Positions 22,891-32,158 of a stretch of DNA of 64,000 bases are shown piece by piece (within the stretch, counting starts at the first letter, position 1; every line of letters begins with the position of its first letter). Origin of the DNA: CADEDH01 sp965216205 (GTDB lineage Bacteria; Actinomycetota; Acidimicrobiia; Acidimicrobiales; SZUA-35); NCBI GenBank assembly GCA_965216205.1, contig OZ244139.1, positions 4,898,001-4,962,000 on the forward strand. The letters are read 5' to 3'. Under the pieces are notes generated by a model. That model had not been told where the DNA came from, made no database searches, and was given only the letters and a program-made list of their open reading frames with translations. The position numbers and the translations under genes were made by a program.

Positions 22891-24935
22891 TGGACGGTCT
22901 CCAGTTCCTCGTCGGACGACTCGCTGTCGTCCTGGTCCGCCCCGTCGGCGGTCGCGCCGTTGGTCTCGTCGTCGCCACCGTCGTGGTCGTCGCCGTGATC
23001 GTGGCCATGGTCGTCAGGGAGATCGAGATCGTCGGCCGGCTCGAGGGCCCAGCCGAACATCGCGGCGACGACCAGGAGCCCGCCGGGAACGCACAGCCAC
23101 AGGTTGTAGATGATGCCGTAACCGACGATCGGGATGGCGGCCGCCAGCACGATCGGCCAGTACGACGGTGCCGGCAGGTGGACGCCCGCCCCGTTGCCGG
23201 GTTGCGCCAGTTCGTCGCCGGTGGCGACCCGGCGGAGCTTGCCGTCGTCGTCCTCGGCGTACTTCCGGTGCCAGAAGTCGTCGAGGCTGGTGACGACCGG
23301 ATCGACATCGAAGTTGTGCTCAGGGGTCGGCGACTGGATCGACCACTCGATCGTGCGGCCGTCCCACGGGTCGGGGCCGACGTCGGGTCGGCCGGCGTTG
23401 GCCCACTTCTTGTAGGAGACCCAGGCGTTGACCAGGACGAGGACGGTGCCGACGGCGAGGATGAGCGAGCCGATCGTGGCGACCATGTTCCAGAAGTTGA
23501 ACCCCATCGCCGTGTCGTAGGTCTGCATCCTGCGAGGCATGCCCTGCAGACCGAGGATGTGCATCGGGCCGAAGGTCACGTTGAACCCGACCACCATCAG
23601 CCAGAAGTTCCACTTGCCCCACGTCTCGTTGAGCTTGTAGCCGAAGGCCTTGGGCCACCAGAAGTAGAAGCCGGCCATGAACCCGAACAGCGCACCCCCG
23701 AACAGCACATAGTGGAAGTGGGCCACGATGTAGTAGGTGTCGGTCTGCTGCGTGTCGGACGGGGCGATGGCGTGGGACACGCCCGACAGGCCACCGATCG
23801 TGAACTGGGTGACGAGCCCGATCGCGAACAACATCGCCGTGTTCAGGATCAACTTGCCGCCCCAGAGGGTGGCGAGCCAGTTGAGGATCTTCACCCCGGT
23901 GGGCACCGCGATGAACATGGTGGCCACGCTGAACGCGGTGACCGAGAGCGGACCCATCCCGGAGACGAACATGTGATGGGCCCAGACGCCCCAGCCCATG
24001 AAGCCGATCGCGACACCGGAGAAGACCATGAACGGGTAGCCGAAGATCGGCTTGCGGGCGAAGGTGGGGATGATCTCGGAGACGATCCCGAACGCCGGGA
24101 GGATCATCAGGTACACCTCGGGATGTCCGAAGACCCAGAACAGGTGCTGCCAGAGCAGCGGGTCGGCGCCCTGCTGGACGTTGAAGAAGTTCGCATCGAA
24201 CTGCCGGTCGAACATCAACAGCAGCTGGGCCACCGTGATGACGGGAATCGCGAACAGCAGCAGGAACTGCGTCACGAGCGTCATCCACACGAACACCGGC
24301 ATCTTCATCAGCGACATGCCCGGCGCCCGGAGGTTGATCACGGTGGTGATCAGGTTGATCGCACCGGTGAGCGAGCCGAGACCGGCGATCAGGAGGCCGA
24401 TCGCCCAATAGTCGATACCGGTCGAGGGGGCGAACGACACACCGTTGTTCGGGGCGTAGTTGAACCACCCACCGTCGGCGCCGCCGCCGAGGAACCAGCT
24501 CGTGTTGAGCATGATCCCGCCGAAGAAGAAGACCCAGAAGCTGAAGGCGTTGATCCGGGGAAAGGCGACGTCCCTCGCTCCCACCTGGATCGGCATCAGG
24601 TAGTTGGCGAACGCAGCACCGATCGGCATCACCACCAGGAACACCATCACCGTGCCGTGCATGGTGTAGACCCGGTTGTAGGCGTCGCCCGACAGGAACG
24701 TGCTGTTCGGCGTGGCCAGCTGGATCCGCATCAGGATCGCGGCGAGTCCGCCGATGATGAGGAAGAACATCGCGGCGGCGCCGTACATGATGCCGATCCG
24801 CTTGTGGTCGACCGTGGTGAACCAGGTCGTGAGGCCCGTCGGGTTCCGGGGCCGGGTGAACACACCGAGCGGCTGCACGGTGGTCTCGTTGGGCTGGCCC
24901 GACGGGAGAGCGAGTGGCTCGTCGACTATCGCCAT
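22887..24935 (-). CDS. ctaD: cytochrome c oxidase subunit I (catalytic)
   Basis: The 682-residue catalytic subunit. All heme/copper ligands are present: MHGTVMVF (heme a), the cross-linked His-Tyr loop FGHPEVY and WAHHMF (Cu-B), and AHFHYVLFG (heme a3 and heme a). It reduces O2 to water while pumping protons. The start is the ATG at 24935, 13 bases after ctaC. The last ~120 residues form an extension with two further hydrophobic segments (YWPIVLAAAIPIVGYGIIYNL) and an acidic His/Asp-rich tail, beyond the usual 12-helix core. It may take over part of a small-subunit role. Confidence 0.96.
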   Translation of the reverse strand: MAIVDEPLALPSGQPNETTVQPLGVFTRPRNPTGLTTWFTTVDHKRIGIMYGAAAMFFLIIGGLAAILMRIQLATPNSTFLSGDAYNRVYTMHGTVMVFLVVMPIGAAFANYLMPIQVGARDVAFPRINAFSFWVFFFGGIMLNTSWFLGGGADGGWFNYAPNNGVSFAPSTGIDYWAIGLLIAGLGSLTGAINLITTVINLRAPGMSLMKMPVFVWMTLVTQFLLLFAIPVITVAQLLLMFDRQFDANFFNVQQGADPLLWQHLFWVFGHPEVYLMILPAFGIVSEIIPTFARKPIFGYPFMVFSGVAIGFMGWGVWAHHMFVSGMGPLSVTAFSVATMFIAVPTGVKILNWLATLWGGKLILNTAMLFAIGLVTQFTIGGLSGVSHAIAPSDTQQTDTYYIVAHFHYVLFGGALFGFMAGFYFWWPKAFGYKLNETWGKWNFWLMVVGFNVTFGPMHILGLQGMPRRMQTYDTAMGFNFWNMVATIGSLILAVGTVLVLVNAWVSYKKWANAGRPDVGPDPWDGRTIEWSIQSPTPEHNFDVDPVVTSLDDFWHRKYAEDDDGKLRRVATGDELAQPGNGAGVHLPAPSYWPIVLAAAIPIVGYGIIYNLWLCVPGGLLVVAAMFGWALEPADDLDLPDDHGHDHGDDHDGGDDETNGATADGADQDDSESSDEELETVQ

Positions 24936-24948
24936 GTTCAGTCTCCGA

Positions 24949-26337
24949 TCAGTCCAGGGTCGCCAGGTAGGCGACCAGTTGGTCGAGTTGTTCGTCGGTC
25001 AGCTGCGGGAAGGGCAACATGCCGCGCTCGCCATCGGGGTCCATGTCCTTCAGCTCAGGAGCGTTGGCGATCCAACGCTTCAACTGTGGTGCGTTCCAAC
25101 GGTAGTCGTCGGGCCCGCTCGGATTCTGCCCGAGCGCCGGGAGCTCGAGGTAGATCGACGGGTCGAGCTCGTCGGCGTTGGCGTCGGTGCCCGGCCCGAC
25201 ATAGGAGCTGTAGATCGCACCGGCGAACACCGACCGGGTGGCGAAGTGCGTCAGGTTCGGAGCTGCGCCGGCCACCAGCGGCGGCGCGAAGTCCTCGGTG
25301 TACTCGAGCGGATCGACCCCCTCCGGATACTCGCTGTTCGGATCCTCGTTGATGACGTGGCAGCTCATGCACTGGTTCATGAACAGCTCGCGACCGGCCA
25401 GGGCCTCCTCGTCGGTCGGCAGCGCCGCCGGTTGGGCCTGGTTGGCCAGCCAGGTGTCGAACTCGGCCTGGGGCAGCGCCACGGTGGACATGCGCATTCG
25501 GGCGTGGGACAGGCCGCAGAACTCGGTGCACCAGCCGGTGTACTTGCCTGGCTCGAACGCTTCGAGCGACCAGGTGTGCCAACGACCGGGGACGGTGTCC
25601 CGCTTGCCGTTCAACCGGGGGATCCAGAACGAGTGGATCACATCGCGGGAGGTGAGGATCAGATCGACCTGCTGATCGGCGGGGATCACGAGCTCGTTCG
25701 CCACCACGACGTCGTCGGGGTCGAGGGCGATCGAGAGCGGAAGCTCCCGGTCGTGGTCGTCGACGACGCCGTCGCCGTTGCCGTCGGCGAAGAAGCCGTC
25801 ACCATCGATGTCGTAGCGGTACTCCCACCACCACTGCTGCCCGATCACCATCACGTCGAGCTCGCCGTCGGCGTTCGTCTCCTCGAGGTCCCAGATGGCC
25901 TGGACCATCGGCACGCAGATGACGGCCAGCAGCACGCCGGGGAGGATCGTCCACAACATCTCCAGCCGGAAATTGCCGTGGATCTGATCGGGAAGGTCCT
26001 CGTAGTCGAAGTCCTCGGGTTTCACCCGGTTCTTCACGGCGACCCAGATGCCACCGCCGACGACCAGGACGCCGATGATGCCCATGATCGGCCAGATCCA
26101 GAGCATGAACGAGTCGATGCCCTCGGCCGCCGGCCCCCGGGGCTCGAACGTGTTGAGCGGCTTGTCGTCGGCGCACGCAGCGAGGACCAGCGTGGCGAAG
26201 CCGAGCGCAACCCACAGCCGAAGGCGGGAGCGGGGCGATCGACGATCGGAGCGGGAGGCCATGCGGTGGTCGACTGTTGCGCCAGTGGAGCGGTCGCGCC
26301 AAGTCGAGCGTCGAGAATGTCCTGTGCCGTTCGTCAC
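24949..26337 (-). CDS. ctaC: cytochrome c oxidase subunit II with fused cytochrome c domain (caa3-type)
   Basis: A lipoprotein-type subunit II. A signal peptide ends in the lipobox LVLAAC, followed by two membrane hairpins and the cupredoxin domain with the CuA site (HSFW, then WCTEFCGLSHARM). A C-terminal cytochrome c domain has CMSCH (residues around 340) and a late Met ligand region (GMLPFPQLT). This makes the enzyme a caa3 oxidase. The GTG at 26337 overlaps the stop of the upstream gene (GTGA). A shorter ATG start at 26262 gives a more normal signal peptide and may be the true one. Mature heme attachment would need a cytochrome c maturation system, plausibly served by the TlpA/CcdA pair at 4-5.6 kb. 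Confidence 0.94.
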   Translation of the reverse strand: MTNGTGHSRRSTWRDRSTGATVDHRMASRSDRRSPRSRLRLWVALGFATLVLAACADDKPLNTFEPRGPAAEGIDSFMLWIWPIMGIIGVLVVGGGIWVAVKNRVKPEDFDYEDLPDQIHGNFRLEMLWTILPGVLLAVICVPMVQAIWDLEETNADGELDVMVIGQQWWWEYRYDIDGDGFFADGNGDGVVDDHDRELPLSIALDPDDVVVANELVIPADQQVDLILTSRDVIHSFWIPRLNGKRDTVPGRWHTWSLEAFEPGKYTGWCTEFCGLSHARMRMSTVALPQAEFDTWLANQAQPAALPTDEEALAGRELFMNQCMSCHVINEDPNSEYPEGVDPLEYTEDFAPPLVAGAAPNLTHFATRSVFAGAIYSSYVGPGTDANADELDPSIYLELPALGQNPSGPDDYRWNAPQLKRWIANAPELKDMDPDGERGMLPFPQLTDEQLDQLVAYLATLD

Positions 26338-27176
26338 TCGCCTTCTCCTTCGGCCTCGCCGTCCCCTTCGACGACGCCCTCGTCGCCCTCCTCGTGCGTC
26401 TCGGACTCGCCCTCCCCATGCGTCTCCGACTCGCCGTGGTGGGCGATCTCCCGCTCACCGACGACCGCACCGACGATGCCACCGGCGATCACCCCCAGCG
26501 CCCCGAGGGCGACGACACCGCTGATGATCGCCCGGGGCGCGTTCGACTTCGAGATCGCGATCGCCGAGCCGAAGATCAACGCAGCCACGACCGATGCGAT
26601 CGTGGTCGACGCCACCTCGGGGACCGCGAGCAGGACCCGGGAAAGGCCCACCACCATCGCGGCGATCCCGAGCATCGCGAGCAGCGGCACCTCGACCGGA
26701 CCGAGGATGCGGCTCCGGATCACGGCGTTGACCTCGTGATCACCGGTGGCCTGATCCGACCAGGCGAGCACCACCCACTCGAGCATGACCACGGCCAGTA
26801 TCACCACGCCGAGAATGAAGAAGGCCGAGCTGACGGCCAACCCGACCACGAGGCAGGCCACCCCGAACGCAGCGAGGAGACCCCAGAAGCTCGCGGTGCG
26901 GGGGGTGCTCACCGTCAGCGCGCCATCGGCGCCGACCAGCTCGGCCGCTTCGCCGGCATCGCCATCGCGGGTGATCACGTTGATCACCCCGAGAAGGGCG
27001 AACACCCACCCGATCGTGGTGAGCACGGTGTAGCCCACGTGCTCACCGACCCCACCCTTGTAGCCGGAGGAGATCACCCCCACGATGTCGCCACCGCTCG
27101 ACAACCCGTAGACGGCAGCGCCCACGAACGATGCGACGGCCACACCGAAGAGATACTTGGAACCCCAGGTGAACAT
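26334..27176 (-). CDS. integral membrane protein of unknown function in the oxidase operon
   Basis: A 280-residue protein with about seven or eight hydrophobic segments (for example YLFGVAVASFVGAAVYGL, FFILGVVILAVVMLEWVVLAW, IISGVVALGALGVIAGG) and a strongly acidic, His-containing C-terminal tail made of Glu/Gly repeats. I do not recognise the family. It is translationally coupled to ctaC (four-base overlap) and lies seven bases after the CtaE-like gene, so it is co-expressed with the oxidase. A structural or assembly role is inferred from position only. Confidence 0.75.
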   Translation of the reverse strand: MFTWGSKYLFGVAVASFVGAAVYGLSSGGDIVGVISSGYKGGVGEHVGYTVLTTIGWVFALLGVINVITRDGDAGEAAELVGADGALTVSTPRTASFWGLLAAFGVACLVVGLAVSSAFFILGVVILAVVMLEWVVLAWSDQATGDHEVNAVIRSRILGPVEVPLLAMLGIAAMVVGLSRVLLAVPEVASTTIASVVAALIFGSAIAISKSNAPRAIISGVVALGALGVIAGGIVGAVVGEREIAHHGESETHGEGESETHEEGDEGVVEGDGEAEGEGE

Positions 27177-27182
27177 CTCGAC

Positions 27183-27794
27183 CTACTTGATGATGTAGAC
27201 GGCGTACCACAGCGCGGTGTAGACGCCAACGGTCATGATCCAGAAGATGGCTGCGCTCAGCACGCCCTCGTAGTCCTTGGCCGAGTAGCCACCGCCGAGC
27301 GTGCGGATGGCCATCGCCAGGAGATAGCCCATGCCGACCCCGGTCAGCGCCAACTGGATGCCGATCATCGAGTAGATCAGCACCCCCTGCTCACCGGCGC
27401 TGGCCGGCAGCTCCATGAGCGTGAGGAGGTAGGCGGTCTGGGCGATCTGGGCGAAGCCGAACACCAGGGTCAGCCCGAAGGCGACGTAGGCCTGCGACCG
27501 ATCGTCGGCCCGGATCGACGAGACGGCCCACAGGACCGACACGACCGAGAAGGCCAGCGTCAGCATCATGAAGTTCGGTTGGGTGAGGGGGATCGAGACC
27601 CCGTCGGGAAGCCAGGGCTCGCCGGAGGCGACCACTGCGGATCGACGCGACGCGTAGTAGCCCGTGAGCCCTGCGTAGCCGACGAGCACGGCGGCACAGG
27701 TCAGGCTGGTGGCGATCAGCAGCAGGCGGGGGCGGATCGGACCGTGGGGGGCGACGTCGAGCGGGATCGGATCGTATGGCGTGATATCGGTCAT
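27183..27794 (-). CDS. subunit III-like protein (CtaE paralogue)
   Basis: A 203-residue, five-helix membrane protein resembling heme-copper oxidase subunit III. The helix pattern and the late YEGVLSAAIFWIMTVGVYTALWY match the C-terminal YWHFVD-type helix of CtaE in position, but the conserved His/Glu residues of true subunit III are largely replaced. Its start overlaps the stop of the CtaD-like gene. With that gene it forms a second I/III-like pair in the same operon as the complete ctaC-D-E-F set, so it is probably not the main subunit III. Confidence 0.7.
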   Translation of the reverse strand: MTDITPYDPIPLDVAPHGPIRPRLLLIATSLTCAAVLVGYAGLTGYYASRRSAVVASGEPWLPDGVSIPLTQPNFMMLTLAFSVVSVLWAVSSIRADDRSQAYVAFGLTLVFGFAQIAQTAYLLTLMELPASAGEQGVLIYSMIGIQLALTGVGMGYLLAMAIRTLGGGYSAKDYEGVLSAAIFWIMTVGVYTALWYAVYIIK

Positions 27795-29530
27795 CAGCTC
27801 GGCTCGCCTTCGTCACCATCGGCGGTTTCGTCATCGACGGGCTGATCGGCCCTCGCCGCGTCGTCGAGGATCACCTCCGACTCGTCGATCGCGTCGATCG
27901 TGCCGGCCAGCGGGGTCGCCGAACGGACGACCGGCGGTTTGTCGAAGTTGCCCACCCCGGGCGGCGAAGCGGTCGCCCATTCGAGCGTGGCCCCGCTCCA
28001 CCCGCTGCGGTCGTCGCGGCCCTGGTTGGCGCCGAAGGCGGCCTGGAGAGTGTCGAGCGCAGCGATCAGCACGCCGATCCCGACGAGCAGGATGCCGACC
28101 GTTGCGATGACGTTGAAGAACTCGACGTTCTCTCCTCCCCCGAGCGTCGATGCCGGGTAGGCCGGTTGGTCGTCGATTCCGGCGAGAACCGCTCCGGCTC
28201 CCCATACGACCGCCCCGGCGGCCGTCGCGAGCACGGCTCCCATGCCCATCGCCTCCGACATGCGACGTCCGAACAGCTTCGGCGACCAGTGGTGCAACGC
28301 AGCGATGATCACCACGAGCACGGCGCCGAGCACCAGGCCCCGGATCCCGTCGTGGAAGGTGGTGCCGTTCACGATCAGCAGCCGGGTGAGGTCGATGTCG
28401 ATCGGGGTCTGGCGATGGAGGAACAGGGCGATCGGCTCGATCAGCCCGAGGATCGAGACCACCGCGCCGAGCAGCAGCAGCAACCCCGACACCAGTGAAC
28501 CGGTCAGCGACGCCGTCAGCTTCGGCGAACCGTTCCGGATGCTGTCACCGGCGAGCCCGAGCACGGCCAGGATCGGGAGGATCGCCGCCGCGATCGTGAC
28601 CACGAGCAGGCCGTTGTCGAACACCAGCGGCCGCACGGTGGCGAACCCGAAGTAGTCCATCCCGTAGGCGAGGATCCCGAGCAGGCCGACGGCGACGAGG
28701 ACCGGCCGGTGGAGGCGGACCGGCCGACCGGTGTGGACCCCGATCATGTCGGCGGCCATCCCCAGCAGCGGAACGGCGGTCCAGTAGAGACTCGGCGGGA
28801 TGTTCGACGGCGTGAGCACACCGACGAGCGCCTCGCGGCTCTCGAGCGGGAGCTGCCCGTGCCGAACCGCGACGTAGACCATGACGAGCTCGGTGAGGAC
28901 GACCGGCAGCGCGACGAGCCCGATCAGCGAGAACACGAGGAACGACCACGTGGTGTGGGGAACCCGGTCGAGGGTCATCCCCACCGTGCGGGCGCCCAGA
29001 ATGGTGGTGGCCAAGATCACGAGCGCCCAGCAGATCGCGGCGAGCATGGCGCCCAACGACACGGCCCAGAGCACCACGAAGTCCTCGCGACCACCGCTGG
29101 GCCCTCCGTTGAGGATGATCGAGAGGATGAAGAGGTCGGTGGCGAGGGCCCAGGTCCAGAAGGCGCCGGCCGCACCCCGGGCGAACGCCAGCGCCGGCGC
29201 CCCGATCTGCAGCGGCACGAGGAACGTGGCCAAGCCGACGAGGATCGGGACGATCGCCCCGAACAGGAGCAGGTCGCGTCCCAGCGACCAGATCTGGGTG
29301 AACTGCTGGGCGTCGGCGGCGATCGTGAACGAGCCGAGATCGGTCGCCTCGAACGACGCCACGAGCGACAGCACGAGTGCCGCCACGGCATTGAACAGGC
29401 CGACGCCGATCCACAGCCGACCGATCGTCTTGTGGTCGGCGGATCCGAGCAACCCGTCCAGCGTGGTTGTCACTGCTTGCTCGGTGGCCGTCGGTGCGTC
29501 GGTCTCAGGTCGAGTTTCGGTGAGTGCCAT
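27794..29530 (-). CDS. CtaD-like protein lacking heme and copper ligands
   Basis: A 578-residue, roughly 12-helix protein clearly related to subunit I, first gene of the oxidase operon. It starts like CtaD (DHKTIGRLWIGVGLFNA) and keeps FLVPLQIGAPALAFARG, parallel to YLMPIQVGARDVAFPRI in the true CtaD. The metal sites are gone: the MHGT helix reads WSLGRDLLLF, HPEVY is PPSLY, the Cu-B HH pair is absent, and HFHYVLFG reads TFHDGIRG with only one His left. WSPKLFGRRM matches WWPKAFGYKL. It therefore cannot bind the normal hemes or Cu-B and is likely structural or regulatory. The ATG at 29530 has GAGG 11 bases upstream. Confidence 0.82.
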   Translation of the reverse strand: MALTETRPETDAPTATEQAVTTTLDGLLGSADHKTIGRLWIGVGLFNAVAALVLSLVASFEATDLGSFTIAADAQQFTQIWSLGRDLLLFGAIVPILVGLATFLVPLQIGAPALAFARGAAGAFWTWALATDLFILSIILNGGPSGGREDFVVLWAVSLGAMLAAICWALVILATTILGARTVGMTLDRVPHTTWSFLVFSLIGLVALPVVLTELVMVYVAVRHGQLPLESREALVGVLTPSNIPPSLYWTAVPLLGMAADMIGVHTGRPVRLHRPVLVAVGLLGILAYGMDYFGFATVRPLVFDNGLLVVTIAAAILPILAVLGLAGDSIRNGSPKLTASLTGSLVSGLLLLLGAVVSILGLIEPIALFLHRQTPIDIDLTRLLIVNGTTFHDGIRGLVLGAVLVVIIAALHHWSPKLFGRRMSEAMGMGAVLATAAGAVVWGAGAVLAGIDDQPAYPASTLGGGENVEFFNVIATVGILLVGIGVLIAALDTLQAAFGANQGRDDRSGWSGATLEWATASPPGVGNFDKPPVVRSATPLAGTIDAIDESEVILDDAARADQPVDDETADGDEGEPS

Positions 29531-29738
29531 TGATTGGTTGACCTCGCAACGAGGCAGTTCAGGCCTATCGGCTAGCTGGTTGGGCGTAGTGCTCGGGGGG
29601 TACGGGACGGTCGTGTTCGAACCGTCCACCGTCGCGACGATTCCGGGCAGCGAGCGAGCGACGGACCTCGCCGTCGCTCCACTTCCCGGTCGTGCGGCCA
29701 CGTACTGTAACCGCCTGACCGGCCGGAAATCGAAACTG

Positions 29739-30701
29739 TCATATTCCCCACCCGACGAACTGATCGACGGCCACAGCCGCGAACAACACGGTGAGGTGGG
29801 TGATGGAGAACGTGAAGTACCGGATCGACCGGGTCGCCTGCTTCTCCGGGTCCTGCTCGAGCAGGAGGCGCACCGCCCCACCGGTGAAGGCCGCACCCAA
29901 GGCGACGGCGACCGCGATGTACAGCCAGCCGACGTCGGCCACGAACCAGAGCGCCAGCGTGAGGGCCCACACCACCACGGAGTAGGCCACGATCTGGCGG
30001 GCCGTCTTCCGATGCCCCTCGACGACCGGCATCATCGGCACCGACGCCGCGGAGTAGTCGTCCTCGTAGCGGATGGCCAGCGCCCAGAAGTGGGGCGGTG
30101 TCCAGAAGAAGATGACGCCGAACAGGACCACGGCAGCCCAGCTCACCGAGTTGGTCACCGATGACCAGCCGATGAGGACGGGCACGGCCCCTGCAGCACC
30201 GCCGATCACGATGTTCTGGGTGGAGGTGCGCTTGAGCCAGATCGTGTAGACGAAGACGTAGAAGGCGCAGGCGGCGAGAGCCAGCACCGCCGACAGCGGA
30301 TTGACGAGGAACCAGAGCCACGCGAAGGCTCCCGCTTCCACCGCCGTGGCGAACCCGAGCGCCTCGGCCGGGGTGACCTCGCCGGTGACCAGGGGTCGGC
30401 CCTTGGTCCGCTCCATCAGTGCATCGATGTCGCGGTCGACGTACATGTTGTAGGCGTTGGCACCCCCCGCGGCGAGCGTGCCGCCGATCACCGTGGCGGC
30501 GATCAGCCACACCGAGGGCAGCCCCCCGGCGGCGAGGACCATCGTCGGGACTGTCGTGACCAGCAACAACTCGATGATGCGTGGTTTGGTGAGCGCGATG
30601 AACGCCATCGCTCGACTGCGCGGAGGTGCTGCGGTCAGAACCACCCGGGGAAGGGTACCGACCGGGCCTTCCCGACGGTAAGCCGGGCGCCACGCTTTCA
30701 T
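29739..30701 (-). CDS. ctaB: protoheme IX farnesyltransferase (heme O synthase)
   Basis: Makes heme O from protoheme and farnesyl diphosphate, the first step to heme A. The UbiA-type prenyltransferase signature NMYVDRDIDALMERTKGRPL carries the N-x3-D-x3-D metal/diphosphate site, and YEDDYSAASVPMMP is the second Asp-rich loop. About nine membrane helices. The ATG at 30701 is used; an internal ATG at 30608 directly before TKPRIIELL would give a shorter form. It is separated from the oxidase operon by about 208 bases (29531-29738), which should hold that operon's promoter though none is convincing. It is divergent from ctaA. Confidence 0.93.
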   Translation of the reverse strand: MKAWRPAYRREGPVGTLPRVVLTAAPPRSRAMAFIALTKPRIIELLLVTTVPTMVLAAGGLPSVWLIAATVIGGTLAAGGANAYNMYVDRDIDALMERTKGRPLVTGEVTPAEALGFATAVEAGAFAWLWFLVNPLSAVLALAACAFYVFVYTIWLKRTSTQNIVIGGAAGAVPVLIGWSSVTNSVSWAAVVLFGVIFFWTPPHFWALAIRYEDDYSAASVPMMPVVEGHRKTARQIVAYSVVVWALTLALWFVADVGWLYIAVAVALGAAFTGGAVRLLLEQDPEKQATRSIRYFTFSITHLTVLFAAVAVDQFVGWGI

Positions 30702-30789
30702 GTCATTGTCGTCAACGATGTCGCCCTGATCGACGCCCCGTCGCTCCCGAGCCGACACCACCACACCGCGGTCGATAGCGTTGGCCGAC

Positions 30790-31839
30790 GTGGGACGAGC
30801 AACGCCCGGCACCGTGGGCCCGGCCCGGTACCAGACCATCGTCGGCGTGGCCATCGGCGCGCTCGCGCTGATCGTGGTGACCGGTGCCGCGGTCCGCCTG
30901 ACCGAGGCCGGGCTGGGCTGCGAGAACTGGCCGGCCTGCACCGACGAGCGCTTCGTGCCCGAGCTCGAGCTGCATCCGTGGATCGAGTTCGGCAACCGGT
31001 TGCTGTCCGGCCTCGTCGCCGTCTCGGTGGCGGTCGCCGCGCTCGCCGCCCACCGTCGCCGGCCGCGGCGGACCGACCTCATCCGATGGGCGTGGGGGCT
31101 CGTCGCCGGTGTCGTGACCCAGGTCGTGCTCGGTGGGGTCACGGTCCGGCTCGACCTCCACCCCGCTGTCGTCGGGCTGCACTTCCTCCTGTCGATGGTC
31201 CTCCTCTGGAACGCGGTGGTGCTCTGGGTACTGGCCGGAACCGGGTCACCACCCCGCCGGGGAGGGCAGGCGAGACCGGTCGAGGTCGCCGACCGGGTCG
31301 GCCCGGTCCCGATCCCCGGGAGCGCCCCGGCCCATGCCCGGGTGGTCGTCGGACTGGCGACGGCGGTACTCGTGGCTGGCACCCTCGTCACCGGAACCGG
31401 CCCCAACAGCGGCGACAGCCGGGCGGAGCGGCTGGGCTTCGACCTCGTCGCCATCACCCGCGTCCACAGTGTCATCGTCTGGTGCTTCGTCGCCGCGGTG
31501 GTGGTCCTGGCGCTCCGACTCCGGTCCTCGACATCGACCGATGGGGGCCGCCGTGCCTTCGCCATCGCCCGGGCGCTGCTCGCGGTGGCGATCACCCAGG
31601 GTGGCGTCGGCTATTGGCAGTTCGCCACCGGCGTGCCCCCCGCACTCGTGGCACTCCACATCGTCGGGGCCATCGCGGTGTGGTGCCTCACGATATTGCT
31701 GTATCTACGCCTGCAGATCCCGGCAGGGCGGGTACCGCTCGCCGACGGCGACGCACCGCCCGCGACGGCGATCCTCGGCCGGAACGATCGGGGAAGTGAT
31801 GTGAAGAACGATCCGATTCTCGACAAAATGGCGACATGA
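30790..31839 (+). CDS. ctaA: heme A synthase
   Basis: Oxidises the heme O methyl group to give heme A. An eight-helix protein of about 350 residues. The N-terminal redox Cys pair lies in GLGCENWPAC. The helix motif WIEFGNRLLSG has Asn where Bacillus CtaA has a His, a change I believe is usual in actinobacterial CtaA. Heme-region histidines are in VGLHFLLSMVLL, ITRVHSVIVW and ALHIVGAIAVW. The GTG at 30790 is used because TAGCGT lies eight bases upstream; a TTG at 30781 in the same frame is possible. The last 35 residues are non-conserved. Confidence 0.9.
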   Translation: MGRATPGTVGPARYQTIVGVAIGALALIVVTGAAVRLTEAGLGCENWPACTDERFVPELELHPWIEFGNRLLSGLVAVSVAVAALAAHRRRPRRTDLIRWAWGLVAGVVTQVVLGGVTVRLDLHPAVVGLHFLLSMVLLWNAVVLWVLAGTGSPPRRGGQARPVEVADRVGPVPIPGSAPAHARVVVGLATAVLVAGTLVTGTGPNSGDSRAERLGFDLVAITRVHSVIVWCFVAAVVVLALRLRSSTSTDGGRRAFAIARALLAVAITQGGVGYWQFATGVPPALVALHIVGAIAVWCLTILLYLRLQIPAGRVPLADGDAPPATAILGRNDRGSDVKNDPILDKMAT

Positions 31840-31858
31840 CACCGCGACGGGAGCCCAC

Positions 31859-32152
31859 ATGACGGCTCCGCTCGAGGTCGGAAAGCCCGACGCTGCGCTC
31901 GACGAGATCCTCGACGAGGACCGACCGTGGGTCGTCGTCGTCTGGAACGACCCGATCAACCTCATGTCCTACGTTGCATTCGTGTTCCGGAAGCTGTTCG
32001 GCTACAGCGAGGAGAAGGCCAACAAGCTGATGCTCGACGTGCACCACAAAGGGCGAGCATCGGTTTCCAGCGGCACCAGGACCGAGGCCGAGCGCGACGT
32101 GCACCGCCTCCACAGCCACGGGCTGTGGGCCACGATGGAACACGACGAGTAG
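31859..32152 (+). CDS. clpS: ATP-dependent Clp protease adaptor ClpS
   Basis: A 97-residue N-end-rule adaptor that delivers substrates with destabilising N-terminal residues to ClpC/ClpA-ClpP. Conserved features are the VVVWNDPINLMSYVAFVF segment (the N-degron pocket, with N-D-x-x-x-M), the following FGYSEEKANKLMLDVHHKG helix, and the ERDVHRLHSHGLWATME end. The ATG at 31859 lies 20 bases after ctaA. The neighbouring DUF2017 gene is the usual partner in actinobacteria. Confidence 0.95.
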   Translation: MTAPLEVGKPDAALDEILDEDRPWVVVVWNDPINLMSYVAFVFRKLFGYSEEKANKLMLDVHHKGRASVSSGTRTEAERDVHRLHSHGLWATMEHDE

Positions 32153-32158
32153 TTTGCC

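Noticed and set aside
22887..23250. C-terminal extension of CtaD as a fused subunit IV
   Set aside because: The extension has hydrophobic segments but no similarity to the subunit IV encoded separately at 21849-22184, so a fusion is not supported.
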